From: Condylostoma magnum
Lineage: Eukaryota > Ciliophora > Heterotrichea > Heterotrichida > Condylostomatidae
NCBI GenBank assembly: GCA_920105805.1
Contig: CAKKTI010000256.1
Span: 1 to 30,924 of the forward strand
DNA length: 30,924 nt
Direction of reading: 5' to 3'
Position numbers and translations under genes: made by a program. The notes beneath the pieces are model-generated. The model had not been told where the DNA came from, made no database searches, and worked only from the letters and a program-made list of their open reading frames with translations. Below are positions 11,202-22,385 of this stretch, piece after piece. Positions within the stretch are counted from its first letter, which is position 1. Each line of letters opens with the position of its first letter.

Positions 11202-12833
11202 CTACTCCGGAGGATTTATCATTTTAATTGCTCTTTTGATTTGGCGAACAACTAAGGGTTGTCTTACATACTTTCTAGTCAAAGAAGTAATAAAAGGTTT
11301 GAACTAATCAGATTTAATAAAATCCCATTCTAGTTTCCTCTGAATTATCTTTTCAGTGCAAAATAAATAATTGTTTTCTAAGGCTAAGTTTAATGTAAGC
11401 AAAATATTATAATCTTTTCTAGCTCAAACATGCTTACTAAACCAACGTCCTTTAAGATGCTGATAAATTAATTACGGCTCACAATACTCAAAGAATATTT
11501 TTACTTTTTTCTATATATTGTATCCTTCATCTTATATTTACTCTAAGAACATCGGCTCGTATGATAATTCAATTAGGAAATCTACGGACTTTTTATTAGA
11601 TTATCGATATTCATAATATTCTTTTATTATATCAATTTAAAACTCCTTTTTAAGCTCATAGATAATCATTTTCCTGTATCTAGCTGAAAGCTGGTCAAGA
11701 ATTTTAAATTTATCGTCTCCTTATGCCTTTCAAATAATCATCATTCACCATGTTGTAAAAATATACGTTTTTGATCTTTATTAGAATTAAAGATAATGCC
11801 TGTTATATAGATCAAATTACTTATTACTTTCATCATGAATCGGATATAAAAATTCTACAGGTGAAAATCTTAGATTAAAATTTGATAAATCTGGAATGAT
11901 TTATGCGTAGATTTGAGTACTTTAGCTTCTATATTTCGTGATAATTTTTATAAAACCTATGTAATTTAGTATCTTATGGGCAAATTCTTGAGAAAACAAG
12001 AACTTTAGAATAATTCCACAATTTTCCTACAATTTATTATCAAGCAACTCATTATAAAGCCAAAGCACTCTTTATCTATTTAAACTTATTAGCTCATCTT
12101 TATATAACGAATTTTCTTCTAGATCAAATCTATAACTCATAAACCTATTAATAACAAATTGATATAAGCTCACACTTTTATAATTTGCATAGATCAATTA
12201 TAACTCTTATTTTCATGCAATTCAAATAAGCTTTGTATTGTTCAATTCAATTTTCTGATCATAATTGAACATATCTTTTATAACACTCTTATTTAGCCCG
12301 CTCATTTGAATCAAAGACATATAATCATCTTACGAAAGGGCTTTTAAACATACTTTGATCCTTTTTGTTATAAGCTTTTAGAAATCGATAGAATGAAATA
12401 GTTATATATAATGAAACTAGGGAGATATAGCAAAATAGCATAAATATCGTGTATAATCTTTAGGAAATGCTGCTCCTTATTATAGTAATTCAATACACTC
12501 ATTCAATTTTTCATGACTTTCATATGAAAAGGTTTCTATTAGCATTTGATCCATTTCAATTTGCTTCTGGTTTGTTAATAGACTTCTACTCTCACATTAA
12601 TTAATCATTTCACTGTTCCAAATTTATTGCTTGTATTAGATATACCTCTAAAACTCAACCTATCTTTTAGATAATAGTTATATAATAGGCTTATATAATG
12701 CTTTTGTTGAGAAAGCTAGACTAATTAGCGAGTAGTCGTTCAAAAAAGGACAAATTCCACTTGAACCAAACTATCTTTAGTTTGTTGGGTTTATTCCAAC
12801 TACAATACTTATTGGCAACTCTAAAACTCCCAT
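11202..12833 (-). CDS. Unknown 543-residue protein
   Basis: One frame of 543 residues with TAA/TAG as Gln and about five TGA as Trp. It begins MGVLELPISIVVGINPTNQR and is globular in composition, with many aromatic and Leu/Ile residues, for example HILNYIGF-type and LYPIHDE-type stretches and a final KYVRQPLVVRQIKRAIKMI. No signal peptide, clear membrane helix or catalytic motif is visible, and I do not recognise a family. A Trp/Met-rich patch (TTWWMMIIWK) about two thirds along is unusual; a small splice or frame change there cannot be excluded. The end is taken at TAG 11202-11204. The coiled-coil gene starts about 90 nt downstream on the same strand. The start codon lies only 10 nt after the tRNA on the same strand. 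Confidence 0.7.
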
Positions 12834-12837
12834 TTAT

Positions 12838-12843
12838 AAAAAA
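12838..12843 (-). terminator. RNA polymerase III terminator of the tRNA
   Basis: Six T residues on the minus strand directly follow the tRNA discriminator base. Runs of four or more T end Pol III transcripts. The ATG of the 543-residue protein gene lies 4 nt further on. Confidence 0.75.
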
Positions 12844-12920
12844 GTCCGTGCCCGGGAATCGAACCCGGCGGTATTTTTGAGGTGCGATTCAAAACTGCTA
12901 ACCATTAAGCGTTACACGGA
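12844..12920 (-). tRNA. tRNA, anticodon uncertain (enlarged anticodon loop)
   Basis: A 77-nt cloverleaf-like unit. The acceptor stem TCCGTGT pairs with GCACGGA over 7 bp including one G-U, with discriminator C. The D arm GCT..AGC encloses a TAATGGTT loop with the GG pair. A perfect T arm CCGGG-TTCGATT-CCCGG includes a canonical B box. The anticodon arm is abnormal: TTTTGA pairs with TCAAAA around an 8-nt loop ATCGCACC, and the segment between D arm and T arm is 4 nt longer than in a class I tRNA. With the T as U33 the anticodon would read CGC (Ala), but the G3-U70 identity pair of tRNA-Ala is absent. The acceptor and D-loop sequences resemble Glu/Gln-type tRNAs. The T6 tract directly after the discriminator suggests it is transcribed. 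It may be a divergent functional tRNA or a decaying copy. Confidence 0.75.
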
Positions 12921-13017
12921 GCTAATTGAATTACATCAGAAACCACTTAAAGGAGTTGTTAACCCATAAGATGAAAATTATAAGATATTCCAATTTTTAT
13001 ATAATCAAATTTAATCA

Positions 13018-16000
13018 CTAAAAGCCAGATAGATCTCCAACAAAGGAATCTTGTATTCTTGATGGCTGGAGGTGATTCAGAACTCCTCTTCTTCTTTTAT
13101 ACAGTCTTACAATAAAGAAAGCAATAATTAGCACTATACAAGCAATAATCACAAAAATCCATCAATAACTTGCTATAAATGAACTTGAACCTTAGTATGT
13201 ATTATCATATCTTGTTATATTGAATTTAGTACTTTACATATACATATTAGGATTACTTGCAATTATACTAAATTAGTACTTTTTCAAATCTCTACTACAA
13301 TTTGCATCATCACTGTCAACTTTATTTACGTGTATCTAAGGTCTTTAGAATTAATTACACTATATCCAATTATCAGATACTCCAATCATGCAAAACTTAT
13401 CGTCATTAAGAAAGGAACCGTTAATAGTCCCTTCAAACAATTATCCTGTCTCGGAATATTGTTTAACCTCAAATTATTCAAATGTACTGTTTTTAAATGT
13501 GGCTACTATATAACGTTAAGTTTAATTTGAGTATTATATTCGTATACCTAAGCTTTTATTTTACGGGCTGCATTGTATATCTAATACACCTTATCAATTT
13601 ACAGTGCTTGAATAATCTCAACGTTGGTAATATACTGTTTATAAATACTCTATTTCAGTTGCGCTCTTATAATAATATTGCAAAATTGTGTTATAGTTAA
13701 CTAGGTACAAGTAAGAGCCGCAATTCATAGGTTTGTAGTCTGATTGTATTTAAAACTGATTTACCGGGTTAAAATATTACAAATCGTATAAAATCAAAAT
13801 ATTATCAGGATTTTGTACTACAATGTAATTTTATTGGCTTATTTTAGCTAAATTTATGTATTAGAAATAGGTAAATTCTGTTTTTAGCAAATTTTAGTCT
13901 ATTACTGTAAACGTAGCCTTACAGTTTCTCTTAGTTTCATATCGTATTAAATATGCAGTGTTGAAATTTGATTAAGGAGCTAGTAGAATAGTTTAAAAAT
14001 CTATATATTACTTATAAGTGTATTACTTTATAGGAAATTATCCACAAACTGAAGGATATAATCCACTAGGACTTTAGAAAACCAATTTAACCATCTTTTA
14101 GCTAGATTTTAAGCCATTTCATGTAATTCTATTATCAAATATTAGGCTTAGTATATAATTAATTCCTTAATTCTATGTTATTTAGCAATCATCCAGCTAA
14201 ACAAGCTGACCTTCAAACCAAACAAGCGATAAAAACAAAGATCTTGTGTAATTAAAAGATCCATATTATTCATTTGTAGGAATAGGATTATTAGCCTCAT
14301 AGAAATACAGGTTTATTGACGTATTGTGATCACTTAAAAGATATGTAACTATCTATTATGCTTATTAATCTATAATTAAGTGATTTATTTAAGTTTAGAA
14401 GATTTAAGATTGTGTTATAACATTCGGATTGAATAATGCAAGTTAGCAATTTGATTCTTCTAGCTTATAAGTTAAATCTTTTCCTGTAAATATCTCATCT
14501 AAGTATTTGGTCATGTTTTATTAAAAGCTTATCTTGTTATCAAAAGAGGTTTGGTTCACCTATGGATAAGAATTATTCAAATCAATCTCTAGAGTTAACT
14601 ATACTTCCCTACTACTATATTGATTTTACGCTGAAATGTTAAATCTTTACTAAAAAACTTAATCGGACTCTTTATATGTATAATTATTTGCCATTTGTAA
14701 TTGAATATCAACTAAGCTGTTATCCTGATATAAGTTAAAGCATCTGTATACATTTACTTAGGAATCTGCTCCATTTAATTTAAGTGTGTATAAGTAATAA
14801 ACTTCTTAAATTGGATCAAATATAGCCTGGTAGCTTTGATCTGAGCTTTTTGTATCCTAAAAATAGACAGAGCTTTATTTGACAGAATTAGTGTTAAAAA
14901 TAATTGTAGTATTTGAATAATTAATGCTTAGAACTCCAAATGATACAGTAACAAAGTTAAATTGACTTACAATTTCAGTTTCGTAGGTATTTAAAAGTTA
15001 AAAGACGTTGTTTAGTTAATACTTTTCGAATGTTCCAATCCTAGTTAAGCAGTATAGGTAATTATACTCATCTAAAAGTAATTTTGTATACTACGGTGTG
15101 TTATTTAGTAATGTAACTACTATCTGGCTATCTATATCATATTTTATAAGTGAATCTTCTGTTAGAATTAACATTAAATTACTTTAAAATTCATCGATAC
15201 ATAATAATATATCTATGGCACTTTTTTGTACTATACTATCCACATCAATACTTTTTATAAAAGTTAATGCAATATCATAAACTACTATTTGAGTCATATC
15301 TGAACAAATTTAATAAAAACTTGAAATTCTGAAAATAGTACATTTTATTTAGGACAGAAATTATGTTTATAGCTCAAATTAGGGCAAGTCTAGCACTTAT
15401 ATTATAGAGTAATCATAGTTGGTTTTGTATGTTAATATCAATTTACCTTAGAAGTTATTTCAGATAACACTGTGAGCACTTTAAGGAAAGGCATCTGGAT
15501 AAAGAAATATTTAATCGTCAATATTAAATTAAGTTTATCCTATCTATACTATATAAAATTAGCTAAGAAAATAGTATACTTAAATGGATTATAAATCATT
15601 TGAGGCTTAAATTGTGTTTTTATGCTCAAATTTGCTTATATTAGAAATATTTACATTTTGAAGTCATTGTTTATCTTAGTAGGTGATATTATATGTAATA
15701 TTTTTTCCAATAAAGATCTCACTAAGATCAATATCACTATACTATAACTCCAATCCTTAAGTTAAATATCTCTAAACTGTTATTTCTGGACTAATATCAG
15801 AAGGTTAAAACTAGTTGTAAATTAATATTTCGTTTGGGTCCCTTAACACCGAAATGTTTGATTTAACTGCTAATTGATTTCCATATAAGTCAATAACATT
15901 TAATTCTAAAACGAAATCAGAGAATGTTTATATTGATAGCAAATCAGACTGAATATTATACTAATATATGCTTATCCCGTCTATTCCATAAATAATCAAT

Positions 16001-17064
16001 AACTTTTTAGGCTTATAGCATTTTATAGAGTATTGGGTAGAATAGTCAATATTAGGGACTTTAAAAGCTTATTCTAAATAGCTTTCTCCTTTATTTTAAT
16101 CAAACCTATGAAAAACTATTTAAAAGATCTCATTTTCAATTTCAGACAAAACTAAGTTATCATCAGCTATACAGGAACGGATTGTAATAGATTAGTTGAC
16201 ATATACTAAATTCAAATATCTCTGTTTGTCTAAAATATAAAAGCCTTCTGTTGATTCAACAATAAGATAGTTTTAATCCTAATCAAACATATGTACAGGC
16301 ACTGTATAATTTAAAGTTTGATTGAAATTTCAAGTCTCTAAATTGCTGTCCAATATATCAATATTAGTATCTCTTGTAATCAAAAACATTTAATTGCCAC
16401 TCACTTTAAAATAATCTTGCATGTTCAGTCCTTACATTTCTAAAGCTTGAAGTTCGATTGTTTATAAAGGATTTTAATGATTATCAATACTAAATATGTT
16501 TAAGTCTGGACTGGTTGAATTAGAGTTTTTGCTAATTTAGTACAACTAATTTTTACTGGGATTGATTTCTAAGAAAACCTATTAAAATTCATATGACTCA
16601 TAAACCGGATACAAGCTAGGTATATCAAGTATAGTGTATTAGTAAATAGAACTGGATTTTTGATATACAGCGTATAATAAGCTTTTATAGTAAATAAGTT
16701 GTTCTATCTTTATAGCAGTCTCTATTGTCAAATCTGTGTGTTATTTTAGTTGATTATCAGCTGTAATATTGTAAAATAATAGATTATTTCCATTCCAAGT
16801 AATTAGCTAATCATCGAATATAATCATATCTTTATTTTACTGATAACCTTTACTTTCAATTTTCTCAAAACAAGTTAAATTAAATAGACTTTAGTGTATT
16901 ATTTGTGATAATCCTCCTATTACTTCAAATTGTAACAAATCTCCTTTAAAATATTCAAATAAATCTAAATTTAACCGCTCTCCTGCCTAAAGAGTAATGT
17001 TCTAAGGAAATCCTAAGTTTTTAAGGCTTTATACAATCACAAGAGATAAAGCTATTACCATCAT
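13018..17064 (-). CDS. Large type I membrane protein, unknown family
   Basis: About 1,348 residues in a single frame of more than 4 kb with no intron. It starts with a signal peptide-like MMVIALSLVIVQSLKNLG; an upstream in-frame ATG at 17106 adds 14 residues but would overlap the start region of the divergent gene. The long extracellular or lumenal part is rich in Asn, Tyr, Ile and N-x-S/T sites and in short beta-strand-like segments, for example YLIVEST then FYILDKQRYLNLVYV, which suggests repeated beta or propeller-like modules. One transmembrane helix near the C-terminus (WWIFVIIACIVLIIAFFIV) is followed by basic RLYKRRRG and a short tail ending DSFVGDLSGF. The end is TAG TGA (13015-13020). 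About seven Trp are TGA, including one in the membrane helix. Probably a cell-surface or vesicular glycoprotein. Confidence 0.8.
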
Positions 17065-17213
17065 AATTAATTATCTGTACCAGATAAATATGTAATAATA
17101 AATCATGGAATCTCGGGTTTTGAATATATTCTGTATAAACAACTCAAGTATCAAAAGCAACATTGCAATTGATTAACTTATAGATCCGTAAAGTCTTTAA
17201 CTAATAATAACAG
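17065..17213. promoter_or_regulatory. Divergent start region
   Basis: About 150 nt between the preferred starts of the membrane protein (-) and the next gene (+). It contains a CATG at 17104-17107, which offers an ATG on both strands at once and makes the exact starts uncertain. No clear promoter motif was seen. Confidence 0.3.
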
Positions 17214-19403
17214 ATGGGACAAAGAGATCAATTTCAATTATTAGTAAAATACCAATGCAAATATAGAAATTATTTATTTGAAGTATTAACAAAGGAAATG
17301 TAAAGCTAAATTAACTAAATGCTACAATTTTTAAGTTTTTCGAATAATTTCTTTCAAAAGATTAATTACTTAGAAAAAACTTATAATTCTTAACACTCAT
17401 AGGTAGTAAGGTTTTTTGTAATAATTTTATGATTCATTTAGATAACGAGTTTAGTTTAAAGAGCTAGATTTTGCATTTGTTGTAATTTCGTAATGGGAAA
17501 ATTACCTAGATTAATGCAAAATGATGCATGTTTATTGGAAATTAACATAAAAATCTAAATGGAATTCTTAAAGTATTGCCTTTGTAAAACTTTAACATAA
17601 CATACTTTGACGATCAAAAGTCTTTAGATTTAGTTGCTGAGTTTAATTAATAAGAAAAAGCAACAAAAGAGCTGTAATTTATAGTTGCACCTGAATAATG
17701 GATTTTTAATCTTATTTAGAGTCTTGGATTTGACGAATTTGAGTATTAGAATCACAGCATATTTACATTTATTTAAATACAAGACTAATTGGTACTTTTG
17801 AATTGTTATTAATAATTTTAATAGTAAGACAGATCTAGTTTCATAAGAAATCTATTTTCATAATGTTAGATACTACAACTTTAGTAGGGATAAAAGCTTT
17901 ATGATATGATTCAAAGAGATTAATAATTAGTTAATATTAGAAAAGAGAAAGAAATCTAATTAGCTATACTCCATTACCCTTAAAAAAGTGAAATTCAAAG
18001 ATAAATCAATTCGATGTTCTAATAAGTGCAATATTATGAGATTTACGATTATAATAAAGAAGTGAAATTGCCTGAAAATTGGAATCAAATATTTAATTAT
18101 AGGTAAAATTAAGTGAATTAAGAAGAGAAAAGTTTGGAGTCTTTTGAATCATTAACGGAAAAAATGAATGATTCCAATTATGCATTAGATACACTTTTAT
18201 ATCAGTTACAAAATCCGAATCCTGCAATATATTTGTAAGTAACAAAAATAAAATAATTATAACTTGCTAACTAAAAGGTAATGTGGTAAATAAAGCTGAA
18301 TAATAACTCCAATTAGTCAATTGATTAGTTTTAACTGGTATTAAATAGTAACTTTAAGTCTTATGCTGTAAAAGATTTAAGTTCTTATAGTAGTAAAACT
18401 ATAATTATAATTTCTGACTAAATAGATAAAATTACCACTATACAAATAGAATCTAATACATAAGACATAGTAGTATAGCATATTTAGTATCCCTTGAAGA
18501 TGAAGCAGCTGATTATTTAAGGAAAAACTATTCTAAAAATAACTAATAAAACATAGGATGTATTACCTCATATAAACTTGAGATCTAATTACTTGCAAAA
18601 ACAATACACAATAACGGAATTTTTATAACCTAATAAAACTATATTCTACAAATTATGCTTAAATGAATAAGTACAACATAATATTATAGATGTATATTGC
18701 TCGAATGGTCAAAAGTAAATTTCGAATGTTGTTAAATTATAGCTAACTTAATTTGATAATCATAATATAGCATTAACAGAGTAATCAAATTGGGCCCTTT
18801 AATCTAGACTTATAGAAGAAGAACGATTATATTTCTATTAAAATAATAGAACTACTGAATATAATTTAGAGGAAAATAATTATTAAAGCCATTTAAGAAA
18901 GATACAAGAAATATTAGCCAAAAGAGACCAATAGAGTTAGTTATAATTCATCTCTTGTTACTAAAATGGATTAGAAGGTGTGATATTTTTCACAGTTTCG
19001 GATAAAGTATCCAGAAATTCAAAATCAATTCAACTTTTAAAGTCCTTTTTACTCAAAATTGTCTGAAATTTTATATTCATAAGCTTGGTAATATCACTTC
19101 AGTCCTACACACCCGTAAAATACTTAAATTTGATTATATTGAAAACACTTGAAATTATCAACTTAAAATACATAATATTAAGTAAATATAGCATAACAAG
19201 TAAATGTTTCGGGTAATAGAGATTAAATAAAGCTTAATCAAAGCAATTCCACAAAAGATTTGTAAAAAGTTCACAATTTTAATTAACTAGATTCTTTTTA
19301 GAATAAGCTTTGAAAACATGTAAAATCTACTAAAATTAAACATTGCACCTCTCTACAGCTCAATTTCTCCAATAAAGCTAATAATAACGACAATCGAAAA
19401 TAA
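17214..19403 (+). CDS. Unknown protein with 16-nt intron; 5' end unresolved
   Basis: A coding frame is convincing from about 17,430 to the intron at 18980, then continues in another frame to TAA TAA (19401-19406). Protein features: a first part containing FCNNFMIHLDNEFSLKSQIL, a helical middle (KEKEIQLAILHYPQKSEIQR), then two beta-rich blocks starting near VMWQIKLNNNSNQSIDQFQL and KTILKITNKTQDVLPHIN, which look like immunoglobulin-like or appendage-type folds. After the intron the tail is hydrophilic (FRIKYPEIQNQFNFQ). At the 5' end the best start, MGQRDQFQLLVKYQ at 17214, is in a different frame from the body. The body frame itself is open back to an ATG at 17105. A 23-nt GTAAAA...TATAG segment near 17,245 or a 26-nt one at 17335-17360 could join them. 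No family recognised. Confidence 0.6.
18980..18995 (+). other. Candidate 16-nt spliceosomal intron
   Basis: Sequence GTGATATTTTTCACAG, with GT and AG ends, lies between two codons. Before it the protein frame reads ...YQNGLEG; after removal it continues FRIKYPEIQNQF in a hydrophilic, Gln-rich frame up to TAA TAA. Without removal the frame runs into hydrophobic sequence of poor composition. Introns of 15-16 nt are known from heterotrich ciliates. Confidence 0.6.
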
Positions 19404-19445
19404 TAAATTCTAATCTGAATCCATTAATAATAAAATATTCTAGAA

Positions 19446-20570
19446 ATGAATAAGAACTAAAGCAATCAGTATCTAAAAGACGAGGAAACATCTTCAACAG
19501 AAATGGAGAATTCATAAGGAGCAAAATCACCGTTTTTAGACGATCTTACTTATAACTTGGAGCCAATTGATATGAATGTAGAAATTCAAACTTTTATAGA
19601 AGAAAAGCCGTAATATGTAGGAGATGATAGTAAAATTTTAATATGTTCAATATGCAGATCAAATCTAATAAACCTTTCTGCAGATTCGAACAGAAGAAAG
19701 AGAAAAAGATCAGAGGAAAGCATTCTGCCATCAATGACTGTATGTGAAAGCTGCATTAAATTAACTCCGGAAGAATTGTTAACTTTTGATTGTATAAGTG
19801 AAAAGACTAAAAGAATAATCAAGCGACAAATTGCTAAAAGAAGAGTAGAAAGTGACACTGTAAAAAAGTTAAAAGAGTAGTAATAAGAACTATAATAAAA
19901 TTCAGAGATAACTCTTAATGAGAAGAAAAGATTACAGTAAATGATCAGAAACAGAATATCAGCCTAACAGAGCAGAGATAAGAAAAAAGCATACTTAGCC
20001 CATCTAGAAGCTGAAAACGATGAAATTTTGAATGAAAACGAAGAACTGTAGTATAAAGTTAAAGTATTGGAGCAAGAGAACGAGCAACTTAAGCGATACA
20101 TAGAAGGACTCTAAACCCAATAAGGAAGCACATCAAACACCGATTACTTCTGGAGCCCTAATTTTCCCCTCTCATTTACATTTGCATTGTTTTGTATAAT
20201 AGGCACAATTGCTTTGGTATAGTTTGTACAGGTATCGCGAACTTAATCTACAGATCTAGCAATTACATACAGAAACTATTCTCCAAGAGAACGAAAACTA
20301 GAAGAACTATCCACTTTTAATCTACGTGGATAAAAACAAGACCCTTGTTTACAGTCTTTGCAGCAAGAAATAGTACGTAAAGAAATGACAACAATGTACT
20401 GTCCGGATGTAGAGACTTAGTGGAGTTAAACTTAATAAGACTTAAAACACATACAGCTATTGCTTCCCTTGTAACAAGTATATTCCGAGAGTGTAGAGAC
20501 AGATTACCTACTAGAAGTAATGTGCTGGGTTGCAGACGTTGATTTAATTAATAAATCATCAGTTAGATAG
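19446..20570 (+). CDS. Membrane-tethered bZIP transcription factor
   Basis: About 374 residues, one exon. In order: an acidic N-terminus; a Cys pair CSIC (67-70) and a second CESC (100-103) flanking a basic RRKRKR (83-88), a possible zinc-binding knuckle and nuclear signal; a bZIP domain with basic region MIRNRISAQQSRDKKKAYL (about 166-184, with the N..A..SR core); a leucine zipper to about residue 222; then a single transmembrane helix SFTFALFCIIGTIALVQFV (243-261) and about 110 residues beyond it. bZIP followed by a membrane helix is the layout of ATF6, CREB3 and plant bZIP17/28, which are cut from the ER or Golgi membrane under stress. The fold is clear from sequence; the stress role is inference. 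The end is taken at TAG 20568-20570, 15 nt before the next ATG in the same frame. Confidence 0.85.
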
Positions 20571-20585
20571 ATAAATATTATCAAA

Positions 20586-22061
20586 ATGTCAAATCAGCTT
20601 TCCCTCTGCGAGATCAGCAGCAATCATGTTATTAATGAAATTTTAAGGCGATTGGATGCAAAATTATATGAAAAACAATTAGACGAGCTTTCTCGTCCCT
20701 TTGCCACTCAAATGACTGTTAACTAAATTTCCAACACATTGGAGTTTTTAGGCATTAGACATGATACAGGAGAGAGCTAAGTTTATGAAATTGACTAAGA
20801 GCCCCAGCTTATTACCGCAGATTCGTGGATCAGGTAAAATCTGTAGATTAAAAGGCGTTACAAGGTAGAATCGTTGCCTCCCACATCAGCAAACAGAGTA
20901 AATACCCAGTCTTCACGCACGAATACTGGAAATAGGCAGAGAAGCAACGAGCCTATGCGAATCCCTCAGCCTGCGGCAGTAGAATTAAAAGCAATTGAGA
21001 CTGCCTCTGACTAAGAAGAAGATGAATTAAGGTAGCACAAGGAAAAAGAAATAGAGCGTAGGAAGATATAAGAGATCAGGAGAGCTAAAAGAGAAAAGAT
21101 TGAGCAGGAAAAAGAAAAATAACAGTAGAAATAAGCTGATGAGCTGAGGAATAGGCAGTTTACTTATGATGAGATGGGAAACATTATGATTATTTAGCCT
21201 CCAGTCTTTGAAAGGCTTGCTAATCCTATAATTGGACTTAAGCATAAAATATCGCAGGACCCTGTTAATACGAATGAAGCAAAGCCGAGGAGGAGAATTG
21301 CTACTTAAAGGAATATTACTCCAAGGTAGTTAAAAAGCCAAACTAAGTCGGATAGCAAGTGGATTAGGAATTAATAAGCCGCAGCTAAGCCTATACGTGA
21401 CGTAATTGAGCCTAATAAAGGTATTGTTTTCAAAGAAGGGAATAAAGTTAAACTATCTAATGAACTAAGGAAATTCTCTACTATGAGTCGATAATAGTAT
21501 TTAATGAAAACTTAACCGAAAATTGAATACAGTCAGGACGTAGTTGAGTAAAAGGAGCCTGAAGACGTATAAGAAAGCTCTAATCAGTCGTAAGCTTAGG
21601 TAGTATCGAGTGAGGAGATGTATAATAATATTCCTGATTTTGAAGTACAAGGAGTTGTTCTGCCAGAGATAAAATCAGCCCCTAAAAGAGTCAGAACCCC
21701 TAATAAATCTTATAACAGAGTAAGCTATTACAATAAAAACCTAGAAAAGTAATAGAATTTAACAGCTATTGACAATTTCAATATATCAATTATGAATCAG
21801 GATAATTGAGGAATGAATACATCGCATGGGGAAACTGTTATTCCTCATTAGTTGCCAAAGCGCCCTAATTTATAATAACAGTGAGCCACACATGGAAGCC
21901 GTGTGAGAAAACCAGATAAACCTTTTGTTTAATTATCAGAAATTATAAGAGAAGCTAAGTGAAACCGCCCTAGAGATCGTCCGTATGTAACAAAGAACAC
22001 CCGTCATTCAGTATCGCCGAGATATCTTGAATTTTTGAAAACTAGGTTTAGTGTAAATTAA
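20586..22061 (+). CDS. C2orf81-like protein (tentative), Gln- and charge-rich
   Basis: About 491 residues. The N-terminus has a helical pair (NEILRRLDAKLYEKQLDELS, then MTVNQISNTLEFLGI) followed by QEPQLITADSWIRQNL. That order, two helices and then a T(A/T)DSW motif, is what I recall of the C2orf81 family, whose function is poorly known; the match is from memory and tentative. A basic coiled segment follows (KEKEIERRKIQEIRRAKREK), then a long disordered region. Three TGA codons near the end (21807, 21882, 21960) lie in sequence of normal coding composition, such as RKPDKPFVQLSEIIREAK and RYLEFLKTRFSVN, so they are read as Trp. Candidate stops are TAA 22059, TGA 22071 and TAG 22080. The start is the first ATG after the bZIP stop. 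Confidence 0.75.
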
Positions 22062-22385
22062 CCTTTAAAATGAGTTATTTAGTCAGATGTTTATTTGTGC
22101 TATATATTAATTATAGTACATGAGTAAAATATTTTATAAATAAACTAAGTGCATTAGGGTATAAATAGGTAATATAAATACGCTAAGATACCTAATAAGG
22201 TTATTGGTAAGCTTTTATAGCAATATAGACTTATTTTTACCTTTATTAACCCACAGTGCTGAATTACTTAATGCTCTCTTGTGCTTAATCTCAAAAAGTT
22301 TATTGTGTTATCTAAAATTAATACTTCTAAGTATAATTTCAAATAATAATCTATGCTACTAAATAATCTTAAAATTAAAAACTAA
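22062..22385. other. Convergent intergenic gap
   Basis: About 320 nt between the tails of the C2orf81-like gene (+) and the debranching-enzyme-like gene (-). AT-rich; I see no gene or structured RNA in it. Confidence 0.5.

Noticed and set aside
13330-13700. Two short + strand frames of 66-67 codons
   Set aside because: Antisense to the large membrane protein gene, which is continuous through this stretch.
19586-19858. Minus-strand 90-codon frame under the standard code
   Set aside because: It is antisense to the bZIP gene; its hydrophobic translation mirrors a Lys/Glu/Arg-rich coding strand.
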